The position numbers and the translations under genes are program-made. Below the pieces are notes generated by a model. The model was not told the DNA's origin and did not search any database. It saw only the letters and a list, made by a program, of their open reading frames with translations. This document shows, piece by piece, positions 1 through 9,594 of a stretch of 51,593 nt of DNA; within the stretch, counting starts at the first letter, position 1; the number at the start of each line of letters is the position of its first letter. Source of the DNA: Gnetum montanum (lineage: Eukaryota; Streptophyta; Gnetopsida; Gnetales; Gnetaceae); contig MNCI01034636.1 of assembly GCA_015680685.1 (NCBI GenBank), forward strand, positions 1,264,563-1,316,155, written 5' to 3'.

Positions 1-248
1 CCTCTACTACCAATGTACGTTTTGGTGTTATGGGACAACTAGAATTGGAAATCCTACATTATCCTAACCGCTATGTCGAATTTTTCACCAAGCCTAAAAG
101 GCTTGGATGGTTTGACAAGGACTAGACTTTGGATCATCCTCTCACTGTTGCAGACGTGAAAGAGAAAGTCCCACCATTTCCTTCACCTTTTAGACGCGGT
201 AATTTACGCTATGATGGTTTATTGTACAATCTTACGGAGTGGAAACAG

Positions 249-304
249 TGTGTGAAATTATTTTATTTTGCTATATTGTCTAAACCCTTGTTATATGTTT
301 ACAG
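249..304 (+). other. Probable intron 1 of the antisense cargo gene
   Basis: A T-rich 56-bp segment between two coding-quality blocks, ending in TATGTTTACAG. The donor is less clear than the others (a GTGTGTGAAA context near 249), so the left edge may shift by a few bases. The reading frame changes from frame 3 to frame 1 across it. Confidence 0.35.
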
Positions 305-1354
305 TTAGGGAATCACAGGAGATCACTGTTATGGCCTCCGAGCATTAAGTGAACAGTCTTCTGTTTCGTTATGGTGACATAAAAGAAGCACAACGTTGGG
401 TCAACCATAGTGCAGCCCTAGCTATCCTAACCAATAACCTCTAGGAATCTAGACTAATGGAATTATTTTTAGCTGTAACCCCTGACGTTACCGCGGGTGA
501 AATGTTGACACTAGTTAACTCTTTCAGCAGAGAAGTTGAGCGTCTTTGCATACACATGCGTAATGTATGTGTAAGTTTTGACATTGATGCTCAACTATTC
601 ATTGACCTTTTTGGCATTCCCTCTAATGGCTTTCTAGTAGAGGAAAAGTCAAAAAGAAGTTCTAAGCACCAGAAGGAGATAGAGGAGTGGATAGGGGTTA
701 ACAAGGAAGTGAAAGGAATACTTACTGATAAAATCGAGCTAGAGGTGGCCTATACCATTTACCCCATCTTCCGAGCCCGCGCCTTCCCCAAGTTGCTTTT
801 CCAAGGGAGAATCCTTACCATAGAACAAGCTCGAATCATGCAGGAGATTATGGAGGAGGGGACGTGGTATAATTGGGCCAACTATTTTGCTGAAGGCCTG
901 CAAGCTGAAATGGTTAAGCTTCGCAAGAAGCTTGAGTCCTGCTTCAATGTGCATTTTGCCTTCTTTATAGCTTGCTTTTGGCATTTTTCCGAATTCTTGG
1001 TGATTCAGAGGGATGGAATCTGGGTGCAACAGGATCGTCACCAGATTTCTATGCCTTGGATTTCCTAGGTTTTTGGAACTACTCGATCGTAAGATCCTCC
1101 CGAAGGCATTGGGGATTCACGTTCACTTACCATCAAGAGTTTGGCAGCGTCTCGTACGCGAGGCCAAGACAGCGTGGGTGGAGCACTCCCTTCTTTCACC
1201 GGTAGTGTGTCGAAGGGGATGTGCGTTGTAGTAGAAATAGTGGATTCGTCAGTCCAACGGAAAAAGCCTCGTTCAACCATGGAGTCCGTTGGTCCGACTG
1301 ACGTAGAGAGGAAGAGGTTGCAAATTAAGTTTCACAAGAATGATCCCCCAGCTG

Positions 1355-1455
1355 GTAAGTAAAGAGATGTGTAATTAGTTTATATATTTGTTACACTGTG
1401 TACAGACGTGATGTCGCATAGCTTTCGTAAGTGTTTTTTTAACTATTTTCTTTAG
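1355..1455 (+). other. Intron 2 of the antisense cargo gene
   Basis: Donor GTAAGT at 1355 and a pyrimidine-rich acceptor TTCTTTAG at 1455. Removing it joins the codon split by a phase-1 junction and opens into an acidic exon (1456-1662). AT content is visibly higher than in the flanking exons. Confidence 0.55.
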
Positions 1456-1662
1456 TAGACAAAGGGAAGAACGTAGCCGATCTAACCCCTGAAACAGGGG
1501 CAATAGTTATACGACATGAAGGAGGGACCCCAATTTTCAAAAAGGAGACCCCTGTTAGTAACGCAAGCAGCACAGAGATTCCTGTGCGTGAAGAAAAGGT
1601 GGAAGTAGAGGACGTTGAAGTCCTTCCGGATGAACTGGGAAAAAAGGAGCAGCTTGTTGTAG

Positions 1663-1806
1663 GTGAATTTTCCTTTTCCTCAAAGGGCAGTCTCATGTTA
1701 ATACCATCGAGGGTTTTTTTGAAGCAAGTTTTTATGTTATTGTAATGTCGCAATCATCCTTTATGTCTATCACATTGCATCTAACCCGTTTTTGTTTGCG
1801 TAATAG
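1663..1806 (+). other. Intron 3 of the antisense cargo gene
   Basis: Donor AG/GTGAAT at 1663 and acceptor TAATAG at 1806. Both exon edges are phase 1, so the frame continues into the exon at 1807-1944. The segment contains T-runs and stops, unlike the flanking exons. Confidence 0.5.
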
Positions 1807-1944
1807 GTACTTCTGACACTGGCATCGTGCCCTTGTCAGTGACACCCACTCAGCATTGGGGCGAGACCCCTGATAAATTTGCCTATATGGAAGGCATTGC
1901 GGAAGATATGATCGACCGCTTAGAGCAAATCAATCTTGAGATTG

Positions 1945-2029
1945 GTATGTAAGTGTTATAACATAGAGATTGTTGGCACTATGATATTGTATCATTTTGT
2001 TACGGCTCACTGTTATTTTTATGTTATAG
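1945..2029 (+). other. Intron 4 of the antisense cargo gene
   Basis: Donor G/GTATGTAAG at 1945 and acceptor TTATGTTATAG at 2029. The phase-1 join reads through into the long exon 2030-2850. The sequence between them is T-rich, as is typical of plant introns. Confidence 0.6.
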
Positions 2030-2850
2030 GATCTCGCCTCAGATGGGATCCCAAAGAGCCCATCGACTTGGACACCACACCTGAACCCCCATCGAAGCTG
2101 ACCAAAGTGCCTCGCAGCCTTTACAACAAAATGTGTAAATGTGCATTACACTCAACCCACTCTTTATGGGAGTTCCAGAACATTAATGAAGCTCTTTGGA
2201 AGAGGTTTTATAAGATAGAAAATAAGAAGACATTTCTAACTGGTAGGGTTGAGGACTTAGAGTCCCGTATTGAATTTCTGCTAGCTCGAGAGGCCAATGA
2301 TGAGAACTAGTGGACAACTATAATTGATTATGCCCGCTATTGGACGGTCATCAGAAATAATGTCCAAGCCAGTTGTGAACTCATTGAGCAATGGATGCAA
2401 ATGAATCTCCTAGCCCAGAAGAACCAAAACTGAAAGGATTACTGCACGATGGTCCAAGAATGGGGGCAGACATAGAAAGATCATAAGCATGTGTATAAGT
2501 GAGAATGTGCTGCCTACCGCCAACATTACAGGGATTCTGCAGTTGAAGCGTGGTCCCTTCAACTATTTCTTGATGTCATCGATGCTTTTGGTGCGTACGA
2601 AAAGTTTCAAGAGAAAGTGATAGTAAGCGCCTCTCTAGAAAGGGAAATAACCCTACCTGATGGGGAAACCACTGTCCCTTCCTTTTTTCCTAAACCACCC
2701 CGATGGACTACCGTGGAAAAGGGGAAGGTTAAGGCTGGAACTGATCTAGGAGATGGCGTTTGTTCTGAACTTACCGAGGATGAGATCATGCAACGTCTGT
2801 GGGTTGGCTTGGAACAGGTTCCTTTCGCGGCTGACATGGAACCATCACAG

Positions 2851-2939
2851 GTAAGTCGTAGGATTATTGCATTCTTATTATGTGTAATCTTGATGGCAAT
2901 GCTAACATGTGCGTCATGTCAAACCGTAGGATTGGAATG
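2851..2939 (+). other. Intron 5 of the antisense cargo gene
   Basis: Consensus donor CAG/GTAAGT at 2851 and acceptor CCGTAG at 2939, with a phase-0 join. After removal the acidic tail exon (2940-3184) is open in one frame to a TAG stop. Without removal the downstream sequence would be read in a different, less plausible frame. Confidence 0.6.
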
Positions 2940-2942
2940 AGG

Positions 2943-3150
2943 AGAATCCTCACGAAAATGAGCGTAATGAAGATAATGATCCTTGTGAAGAGGGTCTTCA
3001 CAAGGAGGAGCATAATGAAGGTGATGGTCCTCGCGAAGAGGATCTTCACGAGGAGGAGCGTAATGAAGATGATGGTCCTTGCGGTGAGAAATCCCATGAG
3101 GAAGAGCCTTGTAGAGAGGACTGCCCTCACGAAGAGACCCCACAAGGACA
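2943..3150 (+). repeat. About four in-frame 48-bp repeats encoding an acidic tail
   Basis: Four imperfect copies of a roughly 16-codon unit of the form HxEExNExDGPxEE, for example around 2950, 2998, 3046 and 3094. The period is a multiple of three, so the acidic frame is kept. The copies have diverged, mostly by transitions. Confidence 0.6.
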
Positions 3151-3344
3151 AGGTCCTTATGAGGACGATTTTCTTGAAGCATAGGTGGAGTTGGATCACA
3201 CAGGTGGAAGTGTTAGTAATGGCGACATGTAACCTGGCCATATTGATCAACATTTTGTTATATTGGAATGAAGTAAATGATAAAAAAAAAATTTGGCTTA
3301 TGTAGGCTGGAGTGAAGATTTTATCTTTCATGAAGCTGAACATG

Positions 3345-3547
3345 TAGCAGGCCATAAATAGTTTAAGGCCATTGCAGGCTGTCACTAGTTTAAGGCCATT
3401 TTGGGCCATCATCATCTTAAGAATAAAAGGATAAATTACATTTTCCAGTTTTAGGCCATGGTGGGCTGCCACTAGTTTAAGGCCATTTCAGGCCATCACT
3501 AGTTTAAGACCATTTCGGGCCATCGTCATCTTAAGCGTAAAAGGATA
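3345..3547. repeat. Degenerate tandem repeat between the cargo gene and the protease
   Basis: Two copies of a roughly 100-bp unit (about 3345-3433 and 3450-3547) made of smaller blocks of the type AGTTTAAGGCCATTTCGGGCC. Each ends with CATCNTCTTAAGNNTAAAAGGATAA. It separates the converging cargo gene and gag-protease region. No coding capacity was seen, and the role is unknown. Confidence 0.65.
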
Positions 3548-3629
3548 ATGCGACACTAGGAAGGGTGTAACATGCGTAATAGTAGACAATGTGGACTAAC
3601 ACAACATGTTACGCTAACGTGTTCATTTG

Positions 3630-4196
3630 CTAGCTTTGTACTTTTTTCTTGATTGTTTTTAGGTTTGGCGAAACATACAGGTGAGAAGGCTTATTATAGC
3701 ATTCCTCTACGCTACCATTTTCTCCCTGTAAGGGTAGTTCAGCCCAAGTCAAGCTTTTATTGGCCACTGTATCAACTTGTTCAACTATCAGGACAGGGGT
3801 TTGATCTTTGGGGATCTCAACCTCTGACCCTTGTTCCATTTCTACATTGTTAACTGCTTGAGTGGTCATCTTATCACCATGGATGATCACTTCCCCTCCT
3901 GCATAGGGTGAGTGGATTTCCTGATGAATGGGTGATGAAACTTTCCTTAATTGAGCTAACCAAGACCTCCCTAAGATTAGATTGAAGCCAGGCATTCCCT
4001 CGACGACGATGAACACTACGTTCATGGGGAATTGATCCCCTACTACGAAATTGATGTGCATCATTCCCTTAACTTGCACTCTTTCCTCGTTAAATGATTT
4101 CAAACATGTCATTGTTGTGGGATTGATCTGGTCAAGCAAACCCAGTTTGTCCACTATAGGGAATGGGATGACATTGATAGCAGCCCCGTCATCCAC
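3630..4196 (-). CDS. Retropepsin-like aspartic protease of element F
   Basis: A 188-codon open stretch beginning at a methionine followed at once by the active-site motif DDGAAINVIP, with the Asp-x-Gly of retropepsins and an unusual Asp where Ser/Thr is common. The second conserved block, FNLILGRSWL, lies about 80 residues later, as expected for the flap and C-terminal core of Ty3/gypsy proteases. In autonomous relatives this domain follows gag and precedes RT and releases the mature proteins. Here it ends in a stop near 3630 and no RT follows. The true reading frame starts further upstream and joins gag across broken sequence at 4200-4400. Confidence 0.75.
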   Translation of the reverse strand: MDDGAAINVIPFPIVDKLGLLDQINPTTMTCLKSFNEERVQVKGMMHINFVVGDQFPMNVVFIVVEGMPGFNLILGRSWLAQLRKVSSPIHQEIHSPYAGGEVIIHGDKMTTQAVNNVEMEQGSEVEIPKDQTPVLIVEQVDTVANKSLTWAELPLQGENGSVEECYNKPSHLYVSPNLKTIKKKVQS

Positions 4197-4399
4197 ATGT
4201 ACTCTCCGGATTCTGTACTAGCCGACCTAGATAGTGATGAACAATTGATGGTAGTCGTAAAACTAGTCCAACCTAAAGTTCTTGGGGACTGGCAGTTCAT
4301 TAGGTTGGGCCATGGAGGGGTTCTTGAGTAGATCACAATGATGCCTATGACATCTCAGAGCTTCCTTGGACACCATCTTGTGTCGGATGTGGCCAGTTC

Positions 4400-6294
4400 C
4401 CAATAATTACTTCAGAACTTTTGAAGGCTTTACAGGTAGGGTCGCGTAATTTGAGCGATCCTTACGCTCAAATTTAGGCCTTGGCTGTGAAGGTGCTTCA
4501 GGGGCGAAAGGAGTTTCTTGATTGGAGCTGTTTGAGCTAGTTGTAGGCTCAGCAAGCTTCGTAGATGTTTTCTTGTTATTTTTTTTCTTCTTAGCCCCCT
4601 TGGCAACCGCCGCTACTATCGTTGTCATAGCTTTGCCTTTGTCCTTACCCTTGCTATGGGCATTTTTGTAGACCACATATGCCAAATCTTTGCTAGCCTC
4701 TACTGCGTCTTGGATGCTCTTAGTCTGAGCAAAGGCTTAGCTGAGGGAGTAGGGAGCGAGGTAGTATAGCTTAGACTTGATAAAGTTGTTAACTGCCCCC
4801 TTGAAGATTGCCAACAGATGGGCCTTCATGATGGGTTCGCGGATTTCGTTCAAGATGGCGCTCCACCATTGTATAAACATTTGAACCGACTTAAGCGGGT
4901 CTTGCCTGACTCCCATGAGCTAGTCCAGCATGACTTCTGGCTTCAGGTTGTACTTGAAACAAGTCAAAAACTGAGTTAAAAACTCCTCCAAAGTTGAAAT
5001 GGAAGCACGTGGGAGTGCTCAATACCAGTCTAGAGCTTTACCCATTAGGGACATAACAAAGACACGGATGATAGTATGTGGCCATTGTTGCAATAACAAC
5101 AATTTTGTCCTAAAAGTAACTAAATGGGCATTGGGATCACCTTCCCCATTGTATTTCATAAAATGGGGGAGTGACATCCCAAGAGGTAATGATAAAATAG
5201 GCACTATCGGACTAATAGGATCATCATGGTAAAAATCCATGACTTGTATTGTGTCAGAACCAGCAGCCTTGAGGCATTTAACTTCCTCCGTAAGGGTCTG
5301 GATAAGCTAGAAGGCTTGATCTAGATCTATGGATGGAGAGTTTGTTTATGGAATGGTAAGAGGAGCCACACTAGGTGGTGGAATAGGGACAACCACCATC
5401 GGCTGTGCCATTGGATACGTTGTTTGTGTGGCCAAGGGCACAAACAACGATCTTGTAATGGGGTTTACTGCCTGCGGAACCTAGCTTTGATGAGGGGGGA
5501 GATGGGACATCTGCATAGGATGTGCAACAAGAGGCATGTTTGGAACCCACCATGCTGTAGTGGCGGGCCCTGTCATGTCAGTCAAGATGAAGGTGGGTGT
5601 TGTATGTAATTGTGAAGTAGGTATCGCATGTACATGCGGTGACATGGGCGCAGGTGCATGATGAGATGGATTAGGTAATTGCACCTACTAAGGAATGATT
5701 TGTGACGGGCCACCGCCCGGAAGGATAGTCGAAGAGAGAATGTAGGTGGGATAAGTGTGGGACTCGGTTAGTATTAGATAGTGTCAAGGGCGTGGTAACC
5801 ATGAACAATGGATTTACACGGGACGTCGTGGAGGGAGGGGCCATGGCAAAATCAGCATGACTGCCTCTCTCAGAGTGGGAGTCTAGATCGTCTTGCCTGT
5901 CATGAAGAGTTTCATCATGGAATAACTCCTCTCATTATTCTGTCGATGTCCTATCCATTAGCATTTGATCCAGGATCCACTGTTGTTGATTTGTTAGGGG
6001 TACAGTGGTGTTATGGGAAGGAATAAATTCCTTCCCGTTGCAGTACATGAAGTCGTATTCTCATTTTTCTTCAAGTTCTTGTGGATACATGGGCAGGTTT
6101 GCTACAAGTTTAGCACAGAGGAAATTGTAGTGTTCCCTGCATTGAGCATGTCCCTCAGGCTCTTTGTTTTGAAGCCTGAGGGTGCGGCGTGGTTGCATCA
6201 AACTAGTTGGCGGCTCGACCACAAGAGGTGTAACTTGCATGGTCCAAGGATTGTCGAGGTTGGCAGTGTCAATAGCGGTGGTTACGTTAGCCAT
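4400..6294 (-). pseudogene. gag (capsid/nucleocapsid) of element F
   Basis: Starts at MANVTTAID (complement of 6294) and runs with stops and frameshifts to about 4400. The capsid core lies near 5240-4700: it contains PHFMKYNGEGDPNAHL, LMGKALDWY and, after a break, the block EEFLTQFLTCFKYN. These match the retrotransposon gag family (hydrophobic helices, W-Y pair). The C-terminal part is lysine-rich (KGKDKGKAM, KGAKKKKNNKK near 4640-4540), suitable for RNA binding; no clear CCHC knuckle was seen. The N-terminal half is Pro/His/Thr-rich. It is a decayed structural gene of the virus-like particle. Confidence 0.7.
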
Positions 6295-6525
6295 TCTCTA
6301 CATGGGTCGAGAGTAATGATGATAAGGATAAAGATCGCAAGGGCAAAGGCAAAGTAAGGTAATAATTGGGGCTTTTTATCTTGTAGGATTCCAAAGGAAT
6401 CGTCGAAGTGACCAATCTACACCACACAATCTCGTAAACAACCATGGAGGTATTACGTTTACGTCAATTGACAATGGGTACAGATAACTTACAAGACTAC
6501 CCATAAAGTGTGGATCAGATATGAA

Positions 6526-6544
6526 GGCCCTCCTTCTAGCGCCA
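6526..6544 (-). promoter_or_regulatory. Primer-binding site of element F
   Basis: On the minus strand, TGGCGCTAGAAGGAGGGCC begins six bases after the LTR end (..CATTACA). A TGGCG start just inside the LTR is typical of a tRNA 3'-end primer site. The priming tRNA was not identified. Confidence 0.55.
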
Positions 6545-7238
6545 GAAAACTGTAATGACGAAAAAAGTTAGTTGCTGGAAATACCGAGCAGATTTTCGTG
6601 TACACATTTCCAACCCCGAATCCGTGCGAGGGTCGTGTTAGGGAAGACGAATCCAAGGTGCCCTGAATGGTCTTGTTGATCAGATAGGGACTTACTTAAT
6701 CAGTAAAATTTCTGTAATAATTGGATGGCAAAATGACGATTTTTATGAGGAGATATAATATCGTTAATCTCGAAGGTAATTGAAAACGATGTAAATGATT
6801 TAAAGCGATTGCAAAATCCGTATAGATAGTACGTAGGAAACCAGATTTAGAGAGCGTGCAATCCCAAGATCTGGGATTTAACTTATGAACAAAATATGCT
6901 GGATACAATGATTACAGGCGGACTTTAGTTTAGACGAAGCACGTGCCAACAACAAGAAAGCTATTTAAAGATAAAACAAGCAAAGGTCGATCTACCTTGT
7001 TCTAGCCAATCTGGGCGCAAGGAAGTTAGACCCGAAGTAGAATATATGTTAACCAGCTATTTCTAATCAAGGATTTTTGCCAATCACCTTCAATGTTCTT
7101 ACGATCGCTGATCCTCTTTTGCTCTCTTGTCAATCTTTTCCAAGAGTTGTCAACGATTGCCGATGAAAGAGAATTGCTCACAGAGAAAATTTTTCCTTGT
7201 TTAGAGAAATTTTTTTTTGCCAACCCCTTCGACTGGAA

Positions 7239-7246
7239 TATTTATA
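7239..7246 (-). promoter_or_regulatory. TATA box of the element F LTR
   Basis: TATAAATA on the minus strand, about 690 bp upstream of the LTR inner end. This is a plausible core promoter for genomic RNA synthesis, with the start expected near 7205-7215. Confidence 0.55.
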
Positions 7247-7350
7247 AGGTTAGGGTCAAGAGAAAAACGCGGTTTAGATGACGTGTGTCCTGAACCTACA
7301 AGATGCCATTGAATTTGTGTGTTTGTGTTTGAAGCTTGCGACGCCATGCT

Positions 7351-7960
7351 GCATTACATTACACTTTGAAGCGTAATGCGTCATAAACCACTTTTGTTGG
7401 AGCTTTGGCAACAAACTGTTCTTTGGTTACGCTGCAATACGCTAGAGAGCATATTGTGATGTATGAACTGCTGATGCCTAAATTGTGCTATCTCTGTCAT
7501 TGCTTGTATTACGTTGCGTCATGCTAGATTACACTGCATAGCGTAATCCAGCATAAAATAGTGTAAAAAATTGAAGTGTTGTCATTGCGCTTCCTTTGTT
7601 TCAATTAAGTCCTTCTGGGGTTTATTACGCTACACTGCGTAATATAGCGTAATAGGCCCCTCAGACAAAAAAGAAAACTTGCTGAAATGTGCAACATGCT
7701 GCAGATCATTGCTTAAGCTTTGAGATTTTGCTTGGACCATCGAGGTCTCGAATCTTGCCATCTTTATTATTGCGATGGACTATCTTCTGGCATTATGCTG
7801 CATTATGCTACGTTACTCTATATTGCATAATGCAGTGTAATATGCCAAAAGTTAAGATTTTCGAAACACAGAAAACTTGCAAAGTTGAAGGCTTGCCGTC
7901 ATGCACCCCTTGTCTTGTTCTGTCCTCTAGAGTTTATTACGCTGTGCTGCATAGCGTGGA
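7351..7960. repeat. Hairpin-bearing degenerate tandem repeats in the U3 of element F
   Basis: Units of about 300 bp recur: the block at 7618-7740 aligns with 7930-8060 (GTTTATTACGCT..TAGACCC, then AACTTGCTGA..., then AGATTTTGCT). Each holds short inverted repeats: GCATTAC/GTAATGC (7351/7373), TGCTaGATTAC/GTAATCcAGCA (7522/7543), TTACGCTA/TAGCGTAA (7625/7645), CTGCATTATGC/GCATAATGCAG (7798/7825) and ACGCT/AGCGT near 7935/7950. Confidence 0.65.
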
Positions 7961-8599
7961 ACAATAGACCCTTAGCCTAAAAGGGAACTTGCTGAGCCAC
8001 GACTTGTCGTAAATCCTTGCATGAGTCGCAAGATTTTGCTAAACCATTGAAGCCTCGAAATTTTCACGGTGTTTCACTTAGGAGAGTTTTGAGTTAAGCT
8101 TGGCTCCTCATCTTTAATGTAATTCTCTACATTTTAATAGTTTTCTTATAAAGAGAGAAATTTTCTCCAATTCATTATCTTGCTCTTGCTTCTAAGTTGA
8201 ATTTTTCTTAGAAAGCTTGTAGCATGGGTCCTTTTGATGTCTATTGAGGTAGACTTTACATTAGGATAGCAAGCAAAGAACACACAGTGATAGATAGTGG
8301 AGAAGACAACATGGAGAGAGTATATGATGTTGGTGAGAGGGCAGGTCAGCATGGTAGAGGATAGAGGCACTATGAAGGACTTGGTGTGGCCTAATAGGTC
8401 ATGCACATAGGGAGGATAGTCATTTGATTATCTATGATTTTTGCATGGCCTTGCCACAACACCCTAACCTTTAGGATTATGACCAAGCCTAAATTTATTC
8501 ATTTTATTTTTTAAAAATTTTAATAATTATACACATATGTACATACATACATATATTAAGTATATATTTATATAAAAGTACTTTTTTATATAACAACTA

Positions 8600-9010
8600 G
8601 AATAACAATCAGATGTTAATCTAGTGTATAAGTCTTGGCCTAGTAACCTGAGGTCATAGGTGCAATTCTACTAGGTAGAACTAAGTTATAATCTTTTATG
8701 AATCTTGTGATGTACATATGTTTTAATTATTTTCAATTCCAATAATAACTAGGGTATGTGGATTAGTGGCTAGTTGAATGAGGCTTAAGACTTGGGTTTG
8801 TTGAGCATGAGGTCTTGGTTTCAACTTCCAAATTCATTGTTTATTTTTTTTATTTTTTTAACTTTTTAATATTATTTTATTCAATCCTACCTAGGTAGTT
8901 GACATAATGGTTAGTCAAAAGATGGATAAGAGTTTTTTTTGGCTAAGGGAAGGTTTTGGGTTTAATTTGTAGTCTTAAAATTCTATATTTTTTTAATAAA
9001 TAAATTTCAT
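8600..9010 (+). mobile_element. Cluster of tRNA-derived SINE-like copies
   Basis: Three successive segments resemble RNA polymerase III promoters of plant SINEs. The first has GAGGTCATAGGTGCAATTC (B-box-like, about 8654-8672). The second has TTAGTGGCTAGTTG (A-box-like, about 8763) and GAGGTCTTGGTTTCAACTT (about 8800). The third has ATAATGGTTAGTC (about 8905) and TTTTGGGTTTAATT (about 8945). Each is followed by T/A-rich tails. The first copy recurs on the minus strand near 20440-20540, which supports a dispersed repeat. Copy ends were not resolved. Confidence 0.4.
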
Positions 9011-9594
9011 TAATTAATGAATAGATTATTTTATTAATTCATGCATAACGAGAAGCTTTGAAGGATGCTATCACCCAAATGAGAAGTCTAATCAAGATAA
9101 AATTGGTATCATTGGAATCATCTCAACGAGTACTACACACTGGGCATGGTTTAAGGGCTTAAAAACTAAGTTATTTTTTATGATTTGAAATGATTATAGA
9201 GCCTATTTTATTGAATTAACATTACTAGGTTGATGTATGAGTGACATGTGGACTTCTAAGTAACTTGATTTCAATTATGAATGATATACGATCTCTTGGA
9301 AAAATGTAATACTTAAAACTTAGAACTTCATAAGTATGAGGCAAGCTTAGTCTCTCACCTATACCCTAGAGGGATACTAAGAAGAAGTAAGACATCACAA
9401 AATTATCCATTACTTATTAGTTTTTCTATGGACCTCATGGTAATAACCCTTACTAGTTGAGTAGGAAGGAGATAATCTTATGGCTAGTGGCCTCCTTAAA
9501 ATAATCAATGTATAGGTTTTAGGTAAAGATGAGTAGTGGAAAGATACAAGGATTAGGTATTTAGTGCTATGGTTATGATCTTCCTAAGAGAATT
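9010..9594. other. Non-coding AT-rich flank, nothing recognised
   Basis: No reading frame, repeat end or RNA gene was recognised between the SINE-like cluster and element A. It is probably older decayed repeat sequence. The stretch 8000-8600, between element F and the SINE-like copies, is similar. Confidence 0.4.

Larger units (their letters stand above)
3..3184 (+). pseudogene. Multi-exon antisense cargo gene of element F, unknown function, decayed
   Basis: Gene-like unit whose 5' end lies left of the window. Coding-quality sequence runs in blocks: about 3-248, 305-1354, 1456-1662, 1807-1944, 2030-2850 and 2940-3184. The intervening segments have GT..AG ends (for example CTG/GTAAGT at 1355, TTTAG at 1455, CAG/GTAAGT at 2851, CGTAG at 2939), and the reading frame is kept across the junctions at 1663/1806, 1945/2029 and 2851/2939. 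The predicted product has an N-terminal folded-looking part, a helical charged part (motif LESRIEFLLAREA near 2250-2290) and a strongly acidic Glu/Asp/His-rich tail ending in YEDDFLEA. At least seven in-frame stops, each one transition from a sense codon, plus frame ambiguity at 1000-1220 make it a pseudogene. I do not recognise the family. By position it corresponds to the additional ORF of Tat-type elements. Confidence 0.6.
1..7990 (-). mobile_element. Element F: Ty3/gypsy-type retrotransposon with gag-protease only and an antisense cargo gene (partial)
   Basis: Read on the minus strand, the order is LTR with TATA box, primer-binding site, gag, retropepsin, a short tandem-repeat spacer, then a multi-exon gene in the opposite orientation. 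No RT, RNase H or integrase motif was found between the protease (ends near 3630) and the antisense gene (ends at 3184). The 3' LTR would lie to the left of the window. Tat-lineage Ty3/gypsy elements are known to carry additional ORFs, sense or antisense, near the 3' LTR, and this layout fits that type. The outer edge of the 5' LTR is not defined, because no clear CA end or target duplication was found near 7990-8260. Confidence 0.7.
6551..7990 (-). repeat. 5' LTR of element F (outer edge uncertain)
   Basis: The inner end is TG at 6551 on the plus strand, so the LTR ends ..CA just before the primer site. A TATA box at 7239-7246 places U3 to the right and R-U5 to the left. The U3 holds the hairpin repeats at 7351-7960. 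The outer end is somewhere past 7960; neither a matching CA end nor a target-site duplication could be fixed. Confidence 0.55.

Noticed and set aside
2880-3305. Arg/Met-rich open frame on the + strand across the acidic repeat exon
   Set aside because: It reads through a GT-AG intron and is out of frame with the upstream exons. The acidic frame joined through the splice sites is better supported.
2864-3472. Long minus-strand open frame of about 200 codons
   Set aside because: It is the reverse complement of the 48-bp repeats, and its hydrophobic repetitive product mirrors the acidic repeat. No independent support.
7689-7967. Plus-strand frame of 92 codons
   Set aside because: It covers the hairpin repeats of the F LTR; coding is unlikely.
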